NCBI GenBank assembly: GCA_021826655.1
Contig: JAKAZC010000064.1
Span: 1 to 10,633, forward strand
Source: Actinomycetes bacterium
GTDB taxonomy: Bacteria > Actinomycetota > Acidimicrobiia > Acidimicrobiales > RAAP-2
Reading direction: 5' to 3'
DNA: 10,633 nt
A model generated the notes under the pieces. That model was not told where the DNA came from and did not search any database. It saw only the letters and a list, made by a program, of their open reading frames with translations. Shown here in pieces: positions 1 to 6,136 of this stretch. Within the stretch, counting starts at the first letter, position 1, and each line of letters begins with the position of its first letter. The position numbers and the translations under genes are program-made.

Positions 1-2
1 CC

Positions 3-125
3 GAGTTCGCACGCATCGCGTCCGCCCTGGTCGACGACCCGCCGGTCGGGGTGGGGATGGACGGGTGCAGCGCCCGGATGCTCGAACGGGTCGAAGCGGC
101 CGTGGCCGCGGGAGGAACCGTCTGA
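3..125 (+). CDS. C-terminal fragment of an unidentified protein, cut by the window edge
   Basis: The frame is open from the first base and ends in TGA at 123-125, giving 40 residues that end in AVAAGGTV. Third codon positions are almost all G or C, as expected for a real gene in this genome, and the frame stops 20 bp before the end of the convergent Nudix gene. I do not recognise the family: the visible part is alanine/valine-rich, with a short DDPPVGVGMDG stretch and a final amphipathic helix. The 20-bp gap to the next gene shows no clear terminator hairpin. Seen: open frame and codon bias. Inferred: that it is a gene end. Confidence 0.6.
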   Translation, partial: EFARIASALVDDPPVGVGMDGCSARMLERVEAAVAAGGTV

Positions 126-145
126 CCCCGGACCACACGCCCCTT

Positions 146-1054
146 TCAGACCGAGCCGGCCTTCGGGCCCCAGGCCTCGCGGGCTGCCGCTGCCAGTTCG
201 GGCGAGACCGGGTCCGACGACGCCACGCGGTCCTCCAGCGCCTGCTCGTAGCCGTCGTCACCGGGGCGGAGCACCAGGAGCCGGCCGTCCTCGATCAGTA
301 CGATGGGCAGGATCGTCGGGATGTCGACCATCTCGCGGGCCCAGGTCATCACCTCCTCGGTCGAGGAGTGGACGCCGAGCTTCTCCAGGTTGTCGATGGT
401 CGGCGGGAGCAGTTCGATCTCGCCGGCCTCGAACCGGGCCAGGGCGTCGCTCGGCCGGACCCAGATGGTGGCGATGGTCTCGCCCTCGTCGTGGTGGGCC
501 ACCTGTCCCGCCGGGGCGGCAGTCACGAAGAACCGCGTGTCGTACCGCTTTGGGGCCAGCTCGGGAGTGATCCAGTGGCTCACGTAGTGGACCGTGTCCG
601 CTGCCAGGACCAGGCCCTCGGCACGGCAGACGGCGAGCAGGCCCGTGCGTCCCTCGTTGATCTCCCGGCGGTGCGCCTCGAATCGGGCCCGGACGACGGG
701 GTCGGACGTGTCGAGCACCGCCGTGCCCTCGGCCGGGTCCCGGGCCTGGGCCAGGAGGACCCCGGCCTCCTCGAAGCACTCACGCAACGCCGCCACCCAG
801 AAGGCCAGTCCACCGGAGTCGACGCCGAGCAGCGCGCTCGCGGTGGCGTCATCCAGCCCCCGGCACAGCTCGTCTGCGACGAGGCCCCGGTCCTCGGGGT
901 CGAGCGACCCCCCCGGGAACACGTAGGCGCCGGCCACGAACTCGCTGGCCAGGTTGCGCTTCAGCATGCACACCTCGACGGCCGGCCGGCCCGGACCGTC
1001 GACCGCGTCCCGGACCAGCATCACCGTGGCCGCGTCACGCAGGGAGACGGTCAT
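146..1054 (-). CDS. NUDT19-like Nudix hydrolase (probable CoA or nucleotide diphosphatase)
   Basis: This 302-residue Nudix superfamily protein would hydrolyse a nucleoside diphosphate linked to another group in the cytoplasm. The Nudix box is split: G48-x5-E54 lies in the AYVFPGG segment, and the second half, RECFEEAGV, is at R91-G98. About 36 residues separate E54 from R91 instead of the canonical seven. This interrupted box is characteristic of the NUDT19/RP2 subfamily, whose animal member is a CoA diphosphatase. The metal-binding glutamates E92, E95 and E96 are intact. ATG at 1052-1054 lies 4 bp after the stop of the upstream hydrolase gene, so the two genes are probably co-transcribed and translationally coupled. 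In other actinobacteria a Nudix gene often lies in the same neighbourhood as the BagAB/WhiB genes (from memory). Family assignment is secure; the substrate is inferred. Confidence 0.88.
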   Translation of the reverse strand: MTVSLRDAATVMLVRDAVDGPGRPAVEVCMLKRNLASEFVAGAYVFPGGSLDPEDRGLVADELCRGLDDATASALLGVDSGGLAFWVAALRECFEEAGVLLAQARDPAEGTAVLDTSDPVVRARFEAHRREINEGRTGLLAVCRAEGLVLAADTVHYVSHWITPELAPKRYDTRFFVTAAPAGQVAHHDEGETIATIWVRPSDALARFEAGEIELLPPTIDNLEKLGVHSSTEEVMTWAREMVDIPTILPIVLIEDGRLLVLRPGDDGYEQALEDRVASSDPVSPELAAAAREAWGPKAGSV

Positions 1055-1058
1055 CTGG

Positions 1059-1931
1059 TCAGGCTACCCCCGCACCCGCCCCGGGGCGTCCGTCCACCAG
1101 CGCGCTGATGGCCAGCTCGCCGAAGACCGCGGGCTCCGCGATCAACCAGGCATGGGCACCCTCCACCACCACGCCCTCCACGCCTGCGGCCCGTCGCAGG
1201 TCGTCGAAGGCCGAGCGCGGCACGAGACCGTCGCGGTCCGACCAGACCACGGAGACCGGAATCCCACCGCCGGCGATGGCCCGCACCTCGGCCACCAGAT
1301 CGGCGCGCCGGATGACCTCGCCCGTGCGGTACATCCCGAGTGGGTTGCGCAGGAGGTTGGGCACGAAGTCCTCGAGCAGGGTGGGGAGCACACGCAGTGA
1401 TCTCGGCGACTGCAGCAGATCGCCGCCGAAGTGCCGGCCCCAGTCCCAGAACGGGCGCTGGACCATGGTCCGCACCTCGTTCGGCAGCAGTGCCCAGGTG
1501 GGACTCCCGATGGCATTGGCCAGCAGGAGCGAGGCCACCCGACGGGGTTGGTGGTGCACGAATGCCGTCGACACCCCTCCACCGAAGGAGTGACCGGCGA
1601 CGAGCGCGAGTTCCTCGACGCCGACCGCGTCGAGGAACCTACCGACCCAGGCACCGTACCCGGCGAAGGTGCGCGCCTCGACCGGGAGTTCGGGAGTGCC
1701 CCCGAACCCGGGGAGCGCCGGGGCGACCACGCGGCAGCCGGCGGCAGCCATGGCCTCTATCGGGCGGGCGTAGGCGTTGGGCCGCAGTCCCCAACCGTGG
1801 AGGAACAGCGCGGACGGCCCCGAGCCGACCACGCCGTAGCGGACCCGTTGCCCGTCCACGTCGGCGGCGGCCCACGTGGTCCGGGCGGCCGTCCGGACCG
1901 GATCGGCACGGGCGGAGGCTTCAGCCGACAT
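1059..1931 (-). CDS. Alpha/beta-hydrolase fold protein
   Basis: This 290-residue cytoplasmic serine hydrolase has no signal peptide. The oxyanion-hole motif HGWG is at residues 45-48, the nucleophile elbow GHSFGG puts the catalytic serine at S115, and the acid is probably D234 (SDRDGLVP; D232 is an alternative). The catalytic histidine is H260 (EGAHAW). Order and spacing fit the alpha/beta-hydrolase 1 family (esterase, lipase, haloalkane-dehalogenase-like or C-C hydrolase), but the substrate cannot be read from the sequence. The region between about residues 140 and 215 would form the cap. It is the first gene of a two-gene minus-strand operon with the Nudix hydrolase. The ATG at 1931 has no Shine-Dalgarno; instead a TAGAGT box ends 6 nt before it, suggesting a leaderless mRNA. 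Confidence 0.88.
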   Translation of the reverse strand: MSAEASARADPVRTAARTTWAAADVDGQRVRYGVVGSGPSALFLHGWGLRPNAYARPIEAMAAAGCRVVAPALPGFGGTPELPVEARTFAGYGAWVGRFLDAVGVEELALVAGHSFGGGVSTAFVHHQPRRVASLLLANAIGSPTWALLPNEVRTMVQRPFWDWGRHFGGDLLQSPRSLRVLPTLLEDFVPNLLRNPLGMYRTGEVIRRADLVAEVRAIAGGGIPVSVVWSDRDGLVPRSAFDDLRRAAGVEGVVVEGAHAWLIAEPAVFGELAISALVDGRPGAGAGVA

Positions 1932-1937
1932 GGCCCC

Positions 1938-1943
1938 ACTCTA
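1938..1943 (-). promoter_or_regulatory. Candidate -10 box for leaderless transcription of the alpha/beta hydrolase
   Basis: Read on the minus strand, TAGAGT fits TANNNT and is followed by GGGGCC and then the ATG start. This places the transcription start at or within a base or two of the ATG. No purine-rich ribosome site lies in the gap, which fits leaderless translation, common in actinobacteria. No convincing -35 hexamer is visible 16-18 bp upstream. Confidence 0.45.
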
Positions 1944-2018
1944 GGCAGCGGACCGTGTGCCGATCGGTCGATCGCGGCCCAGCGGCCGCCGCGATCCCCT
2001 CGGTGGTGGCTGACCAGT

Positions 2019-2024
2019 TACGCT
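2019..2024 (+). promoter_or_regulatory. Candidate -10 box for the DUF929-VKOR-DUF929 operon
   Basis: TACGCT matches TANNNT. A start point about 7 nt downstream would give a leader of roughly 30 nt that contains GCGAGG (2045-2050), 11 nt before the ATG at 2062. It lies in the 130-bp region separating this operon from the divergent hydrolase. No clear -35 hexamer is visible at the usual distance. The call rests on position and -10 match only. Confidence 0.35.
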
Positions 2025-2061
2025 CCTTGCCACGTTCGCACGAAGCGAGGACCGCGGAACC

Positions 2062-3192
2062 ATGGCCGACAATGCACAGACCCCCGGCACGGGCGGCAAC
2101 AAGCCGAAGCCGACCGGGTCCGGGAACACCCAGAGCGCAAAGGACAGGAGTCGGGCCGCCAGTAGGCCGGTCTCGGCCAAGGCCCCGGGCAAGGGCGGTT
2201 CCACTGGCAAGGGCGGTTCCACTGGCAAGGGCGGTTCCACTGGCAAGGGCGGTTCCACTGGCGGAGGAGGCAACAGGCCACGGCCGGGCGGGCGGGCGAC
2301 GATGTCCTCTGGTCCTGGTCCGTCCAAACAGGGGAAGTGGATCGCCTGGGGCGCCGTCGGACTCGTCGTGGTGATCGTGGCCGTCCTCGTCGTCGTGTTC
2401 GTCACCAAGGGGAGCTCGACCAACACCGCCTACATCGCCACGGCCCCGGCACCGGCCCAGGTGGTCCAGGACGTGAGCACCGTCCCGCTCTCCACCTGGA
2501 ACAAGGTCGGCGTCACCTCGTCGGTCCAGGTCGCCAAACCGACCGTCCTCAGCGGCAACCCGGCGATGACCATCGACGGCAAGTCGCCGGCGATGCTGTA
2601 CTACGGTGCCGAGTACTGCCCCTACTGCGCCGCCGAGCGGTGGGCCATGGCGACGGCGCTCGCCCGATTCGGGACGTGGAGCAACCTCCAGACGACGGCT
2701 TCCTCCCTGTCCGACGTCGATGCCGGCACCCACACACTGAGCTTCCACGGCGCCACGCTCACCAGCCCGTTCATCACCTTCCGGGGGATCGAGCAGTACA
2801 CCAACATCCCGGTGGCGGGCAGTTCCGGTCAGTACACCACCCTCCAGAACCCGACCAAGGCGGAGGCGGCGATCCTGGCCCAGTACAGTTCGTCCAAGTA
2901 CCTCCCCAATACCAGCAGCGGCGGCGGCATCTCGTTCCCGTTCGTGGACATCAACAACGCGATGCTGTTCTCGGGTGCCAGTTACGATCCGCAGATCCTG
3001 GCGGGGCTGTCCTGGTCGGCGATCTCCGGTGGGCTGTCGGACCCGACCAACCCGGTGACCCAGGCCATCCTGACGACGGGCAATTACATGAGCGCCGGGA
3101 TCTGCCAGGCCACCAAGGGTCAGCCGGGAAGCGTCTGCCAGAGCTCGGGGGTCCAGGCCGCGGCCAAGGCCCTCGGGATCACCATCGGCTGA
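2062..3192 (+). CDS. DUF929 membrane-anchored thioredoxin-like protein, CPYC type, with GKGGST repeat tail
   Basis: The product has 376 residues. Residues 1-92 form a low-complexity, basic, Gly/Ser/Thr/Pro-rich tail with four perfect GKGGST repeats (43-66). Residues 93-115 (WIAWGAVGL...VVFVT) form one transmembrane helix, and the positive-inside rule puts the tail in the cytoplasm and the rest outside. The external domain matches DUF929: the core strand AMLYYGAEYCPYCAAERW carries the CxxC pair C186/C189 at the end of a thioredoxin-like strand, and PFVDI (about 293-297) sits where thioredoxins have the cis-proline. A second pair, C348-x10-C359, lies near the C-terminus. DUF929 has no assigned function as far as I know; a disulfide oxidase or carrier role is inferred from the CxxC and the VKOR gene 19 bp downstream. 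A start at ATG 2062 is supported by GCGAGG 11 nt upstream. Confidence 0.88.
   Translation: MADNAQTPGTGGNKPKPTGSGNTQSAKDRSRAASRPVSAKAPGKGGSTGKGGSTGKGGSTGKGGSTGGGGNRPRPGGRATMSSGPGPSKQGKWIAWGAVGLVVVIVAVLVVVFVTKGSSTNTAYIATAPAPAQVVQDVSTVPLSTWNKVGVTSSVQVAKPTVLSGNPAMTIDGKSPAMLYYGAEYCPYCAAERWAMATALARFGTWSNLQTTASSLSDVDAGTHTLSFHGATLTSPFITFRGIEQYTNIPVAGSSGQYTTLQNPTKAEAAILAQYSSSKYLPNTSSGGGISFPFVDINNAMLFSGASYDPQILAGLSWSAISGGLSDPTNPVTQAILTTGNYMSAGICQATKGQPGSVCQSSGVQAAAKALGITIG
2188..2259 (+). repeat. Four perfect 18-bp tandem repeats inside the DUF929 gene
   Basis: The unit ggcaagggcggttccact occurs at 2188-2205, 2206-2223, 2224-2241 and 2242-2259 without a mismatch. It is in frame and encodes GKGGST four times in the cytoplasmic tail. 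Identity down to third codon positions suggests recent expansion by slippage or unequal crossing-over, so copy number may differ between strains. Because the unit is a multiple of three, changes would lengthen or shorten the tail without breaking the frame. Confidence 0.97.
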
Positions 3193-3211
3193 GTCGGGAA
3201 CCCACGCCCCC

Positions 3212-3709
3212 ATGCCCGCTCTCCGGTGGCAGCCGATCGCCACCCTCCTGCTCAGCATCTACGGGCTCAGCGCGTCGATCTACCTGACGATCACCCATTT
3301 CCAGCCCAAGGCGCTGGCATGCGTGACGAACAGCACGTTCAACTGCGAGAAGGTGACCCAGAGCCCCCAGTCGGAGATCTTCGGCATCCCGGTGGCCATG
3401 CTCGGCCTGGTCTTCTTCGTGCCGATGCTCCTGCTCTGCCTGCCCGCTGCATGGCGCTCGGCCGACCGCCGGATCCACCTGGCCCGCCTGGCCCTGTCGG
3501 TCACCGGTGTCGGGATGATCCTCTACCTGATCGTCGCCGAGCTCTTCATCATCAAATCGATCTGCCCGTGGTGCTCCAGCGTCCACGTGGCGACGTTCCT
3601 CCTCTTCGTCGTCATCGCCACCGCGTCCCCGGTCGTGCTCGCCCCCGGGTACGGCTCCGACGAGGCCGGCGCCGTGGACCTGACCGCCACGGACGGCCGC
3701 ACTGCCTGA
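3212..3709 (+). CDS. Vitamin K epoxide reductase (VKOR) family disulfide-generating membrane protein
   Basis: This is a 165-residue, four-helix membrane protein of the VKOR family. Bacterial VKORs do the work of DsbB: they re-oxidise a periplasmic thiol oxidase and pass the electrons to quinone. Predicted helices are about 8-29, 57-79, 88-110 and 122-143. The first external loop carries the shuttle cysteines C37 and C45, and the active-site CPWC is C118/C121 at the outer end of the last helix. Both pairs fall on the extracytoplasmic side in this topology. FGIPVAMLGL (57-66) matches the conserved segment at the start of the second helix. There is no fused thioredoxin domain, so it needs a separate partner; the flanking DUF929 proteins are the obvious candidates. 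Gaps of 19 and 22 bp to the neighbours indicate one operon. The ATG lacks a strong ribosome site. Confidence 0.92.
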   Translation: MPALRWQPIATLLLSIYGLSASIYLTITHFQPKALACVTNSTFNCEKVTQSPQSEIFGIPVAMLGLVFFVPMLLLCLPAAWRSADRRIHLARLALSVTGVGMILYLIVAELFIIKSICPWCSSVHVATFLLFVVIATASPVVLAPGYGSDEAGAVDLTATDGRTA

Positions 3710-3731
3710 GTCCGTCGGGACCGGTGGGCGG

Positions 3732-4631
3732 ATGAACGACAGCGGACGGAGTCGCTCGGCGGTACTGGCCTGGAGCGCTGTGCTCGTCCTCCTGATCGGC
3801 GTCGTCGCGTTGGTGACGTATGCGCTCACCCACGTCTCCACGCCGGCGACGGTCACCCAGACGGCCCGCACCTCCCCCGCGGTCCTCGCCACCCTGGCCA
3901 CCGTGCCGATGACGACCTTCGACGAGGTCGGGGTGACGGTTCCCGGTGTCGACCTCACTCCACCCGAGGTGGTCACCGGACAGGCACCCCTGGTGTCCGG
4001 TGGCCTGCCCGAGGTCCTCGCCATCGGGGCGGAGTACTGCCCGTTCTGCGCAGCCGAGCGCTGGCCACTCGTCGTTGCCCTTGCCCGGTTCGGCCACTTC
4101 ACCGTGCTCCACGACGCCACGTCGGCGGCCCAATCCGTCTTTCCGGGAACGCCGACGTTCAGCTTCGCCCACGTGGGCTACTCGAGCAGATTCGTCGCCT
4201 TCACCGGTGTCGAGCTGTTCTCCGGCCAGACCGGAGCGGACGGCACCTTCATCCGGATCACCCGACTGACCCCGGACCAGTCCGCACTGGTCGCCCGTTT
4301 CGGGGCCGCAGGGGAAGCGGGTGGCATCACGGAACCGTTCGTCGACGTCGCCGGGCGGATGGTCGCGACGACCGCCGCGTTCAGTCCCGCCCTCCTGGCC
4401 GGTCAGTCCCAGGCTCAGATCGCCGATGAGGCGTCCCAGCCACCGGCGGCGGCCACAACGGGATCAACGACGGCTCCGCCGACCGGACAGGCGATCATCG
4501 CCGCGGCCAACCAGCTGACGGCGGGCATCTGCGTCGCCACCGGGCAACGGCCGGCATCGGTGTGCCAGTCGAGGGGAGTTCGGTCCGCCGCCGAGTCCCT
4601 GGGTCTGGTCGCCCCGGCTCCAGCGGCCTGA
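3732..4631 (+). CDS. Second DUF929 membrane-anchored thioredoxin-like protein, CPFC type
   Basis: This 299-residue paralogue of the first gene in the operon has only a 10-residue cytoplasmic lead, then a transmembrane helix at about 11-33 and an external DUF929 domain. EVLAIGAEYCPFCAAERW places CxxC at C103/C106, EPFVDV (201-206) is the putative cis-proline strand, and C267-x10-C278 repeats the C-terminal cysteine pair of its paralogue with the same spacing. The two proteins share clear blocks (TFDEVGVTV versus TWNKVGVTS; LARFG; SVCQS.GV.AA..LG) but differ enough to be an old duplication. A Pro/Ala/Thr-rich insert (about 236-252) precedes the last helix. It probably works with VKOR in envelope disulfide chemistry; which paralogue is oxidase and which is isomerase or reductase cannot be told from the sequence. 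Confidence 0.88.
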   Translation: MNDSGRSRSAVLAWSAVLVLLIGVVALVTYALTHVSTPATVTQTARTSPAVLATLATVPMTTFDEVGVTVPGVDLTPPEVVTGQAPLVSGGLPEVLAIGAEYCPFCAAERWPLVVALARFGHFTVLHDATSAAQSVFPGTPTFSFAHVGYSSRFVAFTGVELFSGQTGADGTFIRITRLTPDQSALVARFGAAGEAGGITEPFVDVAGRMVATTAAFSPALLAGQSQAQIADEASQPPAAATTGSTTAPPTGQAIIAAANQLTAGICVATGQRPASVCQSRGVRSAAESLGLVAPAPAA

Positions 4632-4646
4632 CCCGCAGACCCGGGA

Positions 4647-4659
4647 ACCACCCCGTGGT
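4647..4659. terminator. Weak candidate hairpin between convergent DUF929 and WhiB genes
   Basis: ACCAC (4647-4651), loop CCC, GTGGT (4655-4659) forms a 5-bp stem in the 27-bp gap between the convergent stops. It has no T tract and is short, so its role as a two-way terminator is only suggested by position. Confidence 0.2.
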
Positions 4660-4916
4660 CAGCCGACCCGGCGCTCCGCGTGCTGCCTGCGCTCCATCTC
4701 GTTCAGACCGCCCCAGATCCCGTGCGGCTCCCGGATGCGCACCGCGTACTCGAGGCACTCGACGCGCACCGAGCAGGTCGCACAGATCGCCTTGGCCCGC
4801 TCCTCGCGCTGCAGCTTCTCCTCCTTGCGCTCGGCGTGGGCCGGGGGGAAGAAGATCTCCGCCTGGGGCCCACGGCACGCTGCCTTCAGCTGCCATGAAT
4901 CCTTCAACTGCTCCAC
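4659..4916 (-). CDS. WhiB-family iron-sulfur transcriptional regulator
   Basis: WhiB proteins bind a [4Fe-4S] cluster that reacts with O2 or NO and regulate transcription, usually with the primary sigma factor. Counting from the GTG start chosen here (V1 at 4914-4916), the product has 85 residues, normal for compact WhiB proteins. The cluster cysteines are C14, C45, C48 and C54 (AACRG...CATCSVRVECLEYA), followed by the family turn GIWGG at 66-70 and a basic tail. I prefer GTG 4916 because aagggggag (4924-4932 on the minus strand) lies 7 nt upstream. The longer TTG start at 4982 coincides with the apparent -35 box and so would lie upstream of the transcript. The gene diverges from the BagAB-like operon; in mycobacteria and streptomycetes a WhiB gene (WhiB4/WblA) also neighbours this ATPase pair. 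The subclass is not certain: the ECLEYA block also resembles WhiB2. Confidence 0.92.
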   Translation of the reverse strand: MEQLKDSWQLKAACRGPQAEIFFPPAHAERKEEKLQREERAKAICATCSVRVECLEYAVRIREPHGIWGGLNEMERRQHAERRVG

Positions 4917-4923
4917 TCCCCGA

Positions 4924-4932
4924 CTCCCCCTT
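4924..4932 (-). promoter_or_regulatory. Ribosome binding site deciding the WhiB start
   Basis: On the minus strand aagggggag lies 7 nt before GTG 4916. It is one of the stronger Shine-Dalgarno-like sequences in the window and supports the 85-residue WhiB product over the longer in-frame alternative. Confidence 0.6.
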
Positions 4933-4953
4933 CGGTGTGACCTGTCGTCTGGG

Positions 4954-4982
4954 AACGTACTCGCCGACCCCTGAGGAAACAA
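4954..4982 (-). promoter_or_regulatory. Candidate promoter of the WhiB gene
   Basis: On the minus strand TTGTTT (4982-4977) and TACGTT (4959-4954) are separated by exactly 17 bp, matching the primary-sigma layout. The start point would be near 4947, giving a leader of about 30 nt that includes the ribosome site. This is the best -35/-10 pair in the window. Confidence 0.55.
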
Positions 4983-5060
4983 GAGGTGGATCCGGGATTC
5001 CGGCCAAAATCGGCCGCATTCGCGCCGAGCGTGGCATTCCGGAGCCGACGGTGCACCGGG

Positions 5061-5086
5061 CCGGGGTGGTGGACCGGGGTGGTGGA
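5061..5086 (+). repeat. Perfect 13-bp tandem duplication upstream of the BagA-like gene
   Basis: ccggggtggtgga occurs at 5061-5073 and again at 5074-5086. It sits 15 bp before the -10 box of the BagA-like gene, over the place where a -35 hexamer would be; no good -35 is present. It could be a regulator site or a chance duplication. Confidence 0.6.
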
Positions 5087-5101
5087 GCGGGGGCCGGACA
5101 C

Positions 5102-5107
5102 TACGCT
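5102..5107 (+). promoter_or_regulatory. Candidate -10 box for the BagA/BagB-like operon
   Basis: TACGCT ends 9 nt before ATG 5117, which would put the transcription start at or within a few bases of the ATG. The gap cggttcgtc has no ribosome site, so a leaderless transcript is the simplest reading. No -35 hexamer is evident. Confidence 0.4.
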
Positions 5108-5116
5108 CGGTTCGTC

Positions 5117-6136
5117 ATGGACGTCCGCGCCTTCTGCAGCCAGAGCCGGGTCGTGATCGTGGCCGGCAAGGGCGGGGTCGGTAAGACCACCATGGTCGCG
5201 GCGCTGGCCCATCTGGCCGCCGGCGCCGGGCTCTCGGTCCTGGTCGTCGAGCTCGAGGGGCGCTCCGGGGTGGCCAACGCGTTCGGGGGCAGCGGGGGGC
5301 TCGACTACGCGGGCGAGGTGCTCCACGCCGCCGGCGCGACCGACCTCGGGGACGGTCACATAGACGAGTCGGTGGTGGTCGAGCCGGGCACCGTGCACGC
5401 ACGCACCATCACCCCCGACGACGCCCTACTCGAGTACCTCGACGACCACGGAATGCGGCGCTTCTCCAAACGCCTCCTGTCATCGGGGATCATCGACATC
5501 GTGGCCGGGGCCATCCCCGGCATCCGGGACATCCTGGTGCTCGGGAAGATCAAGCAGATCGAGCAGCAGCGGGTGGCCGACCTGGTGCTGGTGGACGCGC
5601 CGGCCACTGGACACACGATGACCTTCCTGTCGTCGGCCGGAGGACTGCTCGACGCCGCCCGGGGCGGTCCCATCCGGGCGCAGGCGGCCGACGTGGTGGC
5701 CCTGCTGTCGGACCCAGGACGCTGTCAGGTCGCGCTGGTCACGCTGCCGGAGGAGATGCCCGTCAACGAAGTGGTCGAAGCGGCCTATCAGCTGGAGGAC
5801 CGGGTGGGCATCGCCCTCGGACCGGTCATCGTGAACGCGGCCTACCTTCCCGAGCACGGCCTGGCGACTTCGGCCGGCGACACCCTCGCCGCCGCCGGCG
5901 TGCAACTCGACCTTGCCTCGGTCGAGGCCCTCGAGGCGGCCCGTCGATTCCGCCAGCGGCGCCACCAGCTCCAGGAGGAGCAGATCCGCCGCCTCGGCGA
6001 GGAGTTGCCCCTGCCGCAGCTGCGGGTGCCCTATCTGTTCACCGACGTCGTCGGTCCCCTGGAGCTCGACGTCCTCAGCGCGGCGCTGGGCGCCGGCATC
6101 GAGGCGTTGCACGACCCGACCGCGGTCACTTCGTGA
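5117..6136 (+). CDS. Get3/ArsA-like ATPase, BagA (Rv3679) type
   Basis: This 339-residue cytoplasmic P-loop ATPase belongs to the ArsA/Get3 family. The deviant Walker A is AGKGGVGKTT, with signature lysine K18 and P-loop lysine K23. VELEGR (45-50) stands at switch I, and DAPATG (161-166) forms switch II. The segments FLSSAGGLLDAARGGPIRAQA and VTLPEEMPVNE match, from memory, the corresponding regions of M. tuberculosis Rv3679, including its VEVEGR and GGPVHAQA stretches, and the length (about 340) agrees. In M. tuberculosis the Rv3679/Rv3680 proteins form a complex reported to protect against glycerol and nitric oxide toxicity; arsenite transport is not the expected role. I chose ATG 5117 rather than the in-frame upstream opening because the latter overlaps WhiB and its promoter and lacks family homology. 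The stop overlaps the next start by GTGA. Confidence 0.9.
   Translation: MDVRAFCSQSRVVIVAGKGGVGKTTMVAALAHLAAGAGLSVLVVELEGRSGVANAFGGSGGLDYAGEVLHAAGATDLGDGHIDESVVVEPGTVHARTITPDDALLEYLDDHGMRRFSKRLLSSGIIDIVAGAIPGIRDILVLGKIKQIEQQRVADLVLVDAPATGHTMTFLSSAGGLLDAARGGPIRAQAADVVALLSDPGRCQVALVTLPEEMPVNEVVEAAYQLEDRVGIALGPVIVNAAYLPEHGLATSAGDTLAAAGVQLDLASVEALEAARRFRQRRHQLQEEQIRRLGEELPLPQLRVPYLFTDVVGPLELDVLSAALGAGIEALHDPTAVTS

Noticed and set aside
65..1108. Plus-strand open frame (347 codons) opposite the Nudix gene
   Set aside because: The Nudix box and full domain are on the minus strand. The plus-strand translation has no motif.
2002..2009. GGTGGTGG upstream of both TACGCT boxes (DUF929 and BagA-like genes) as a shared operator
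   Set aside because: The distance to the -10 box differs (9 versus 16 bp) and GGTGG runs are common at this GC content, so a shared site is not supported.
2188..2259. Tandem repeats as a CRISPR array or iteron origin
   Set aside because: The units are contiguous without spacers, in frame inside a coding region, and encode a peptide repeat.
1921..3258. Long minus-strand open frame (about 445 codons) opposite the first DUF929 gene
   Set aside because: It is the complement of a gene with clear domain, membrane helix and CxxC. Its translation is Arg/Gly/His-rich with no motif; long antisense frames are expected at this GC content.
4562..5116. In-frame upstream extension of the BagA-like gene
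   Set aside because: It would overlap the second DUF929 gene, the whole WhiB gene and its promoter. The translated part is Arg/Pro/Ser-rich, and the family starts at the ATG at 5117.
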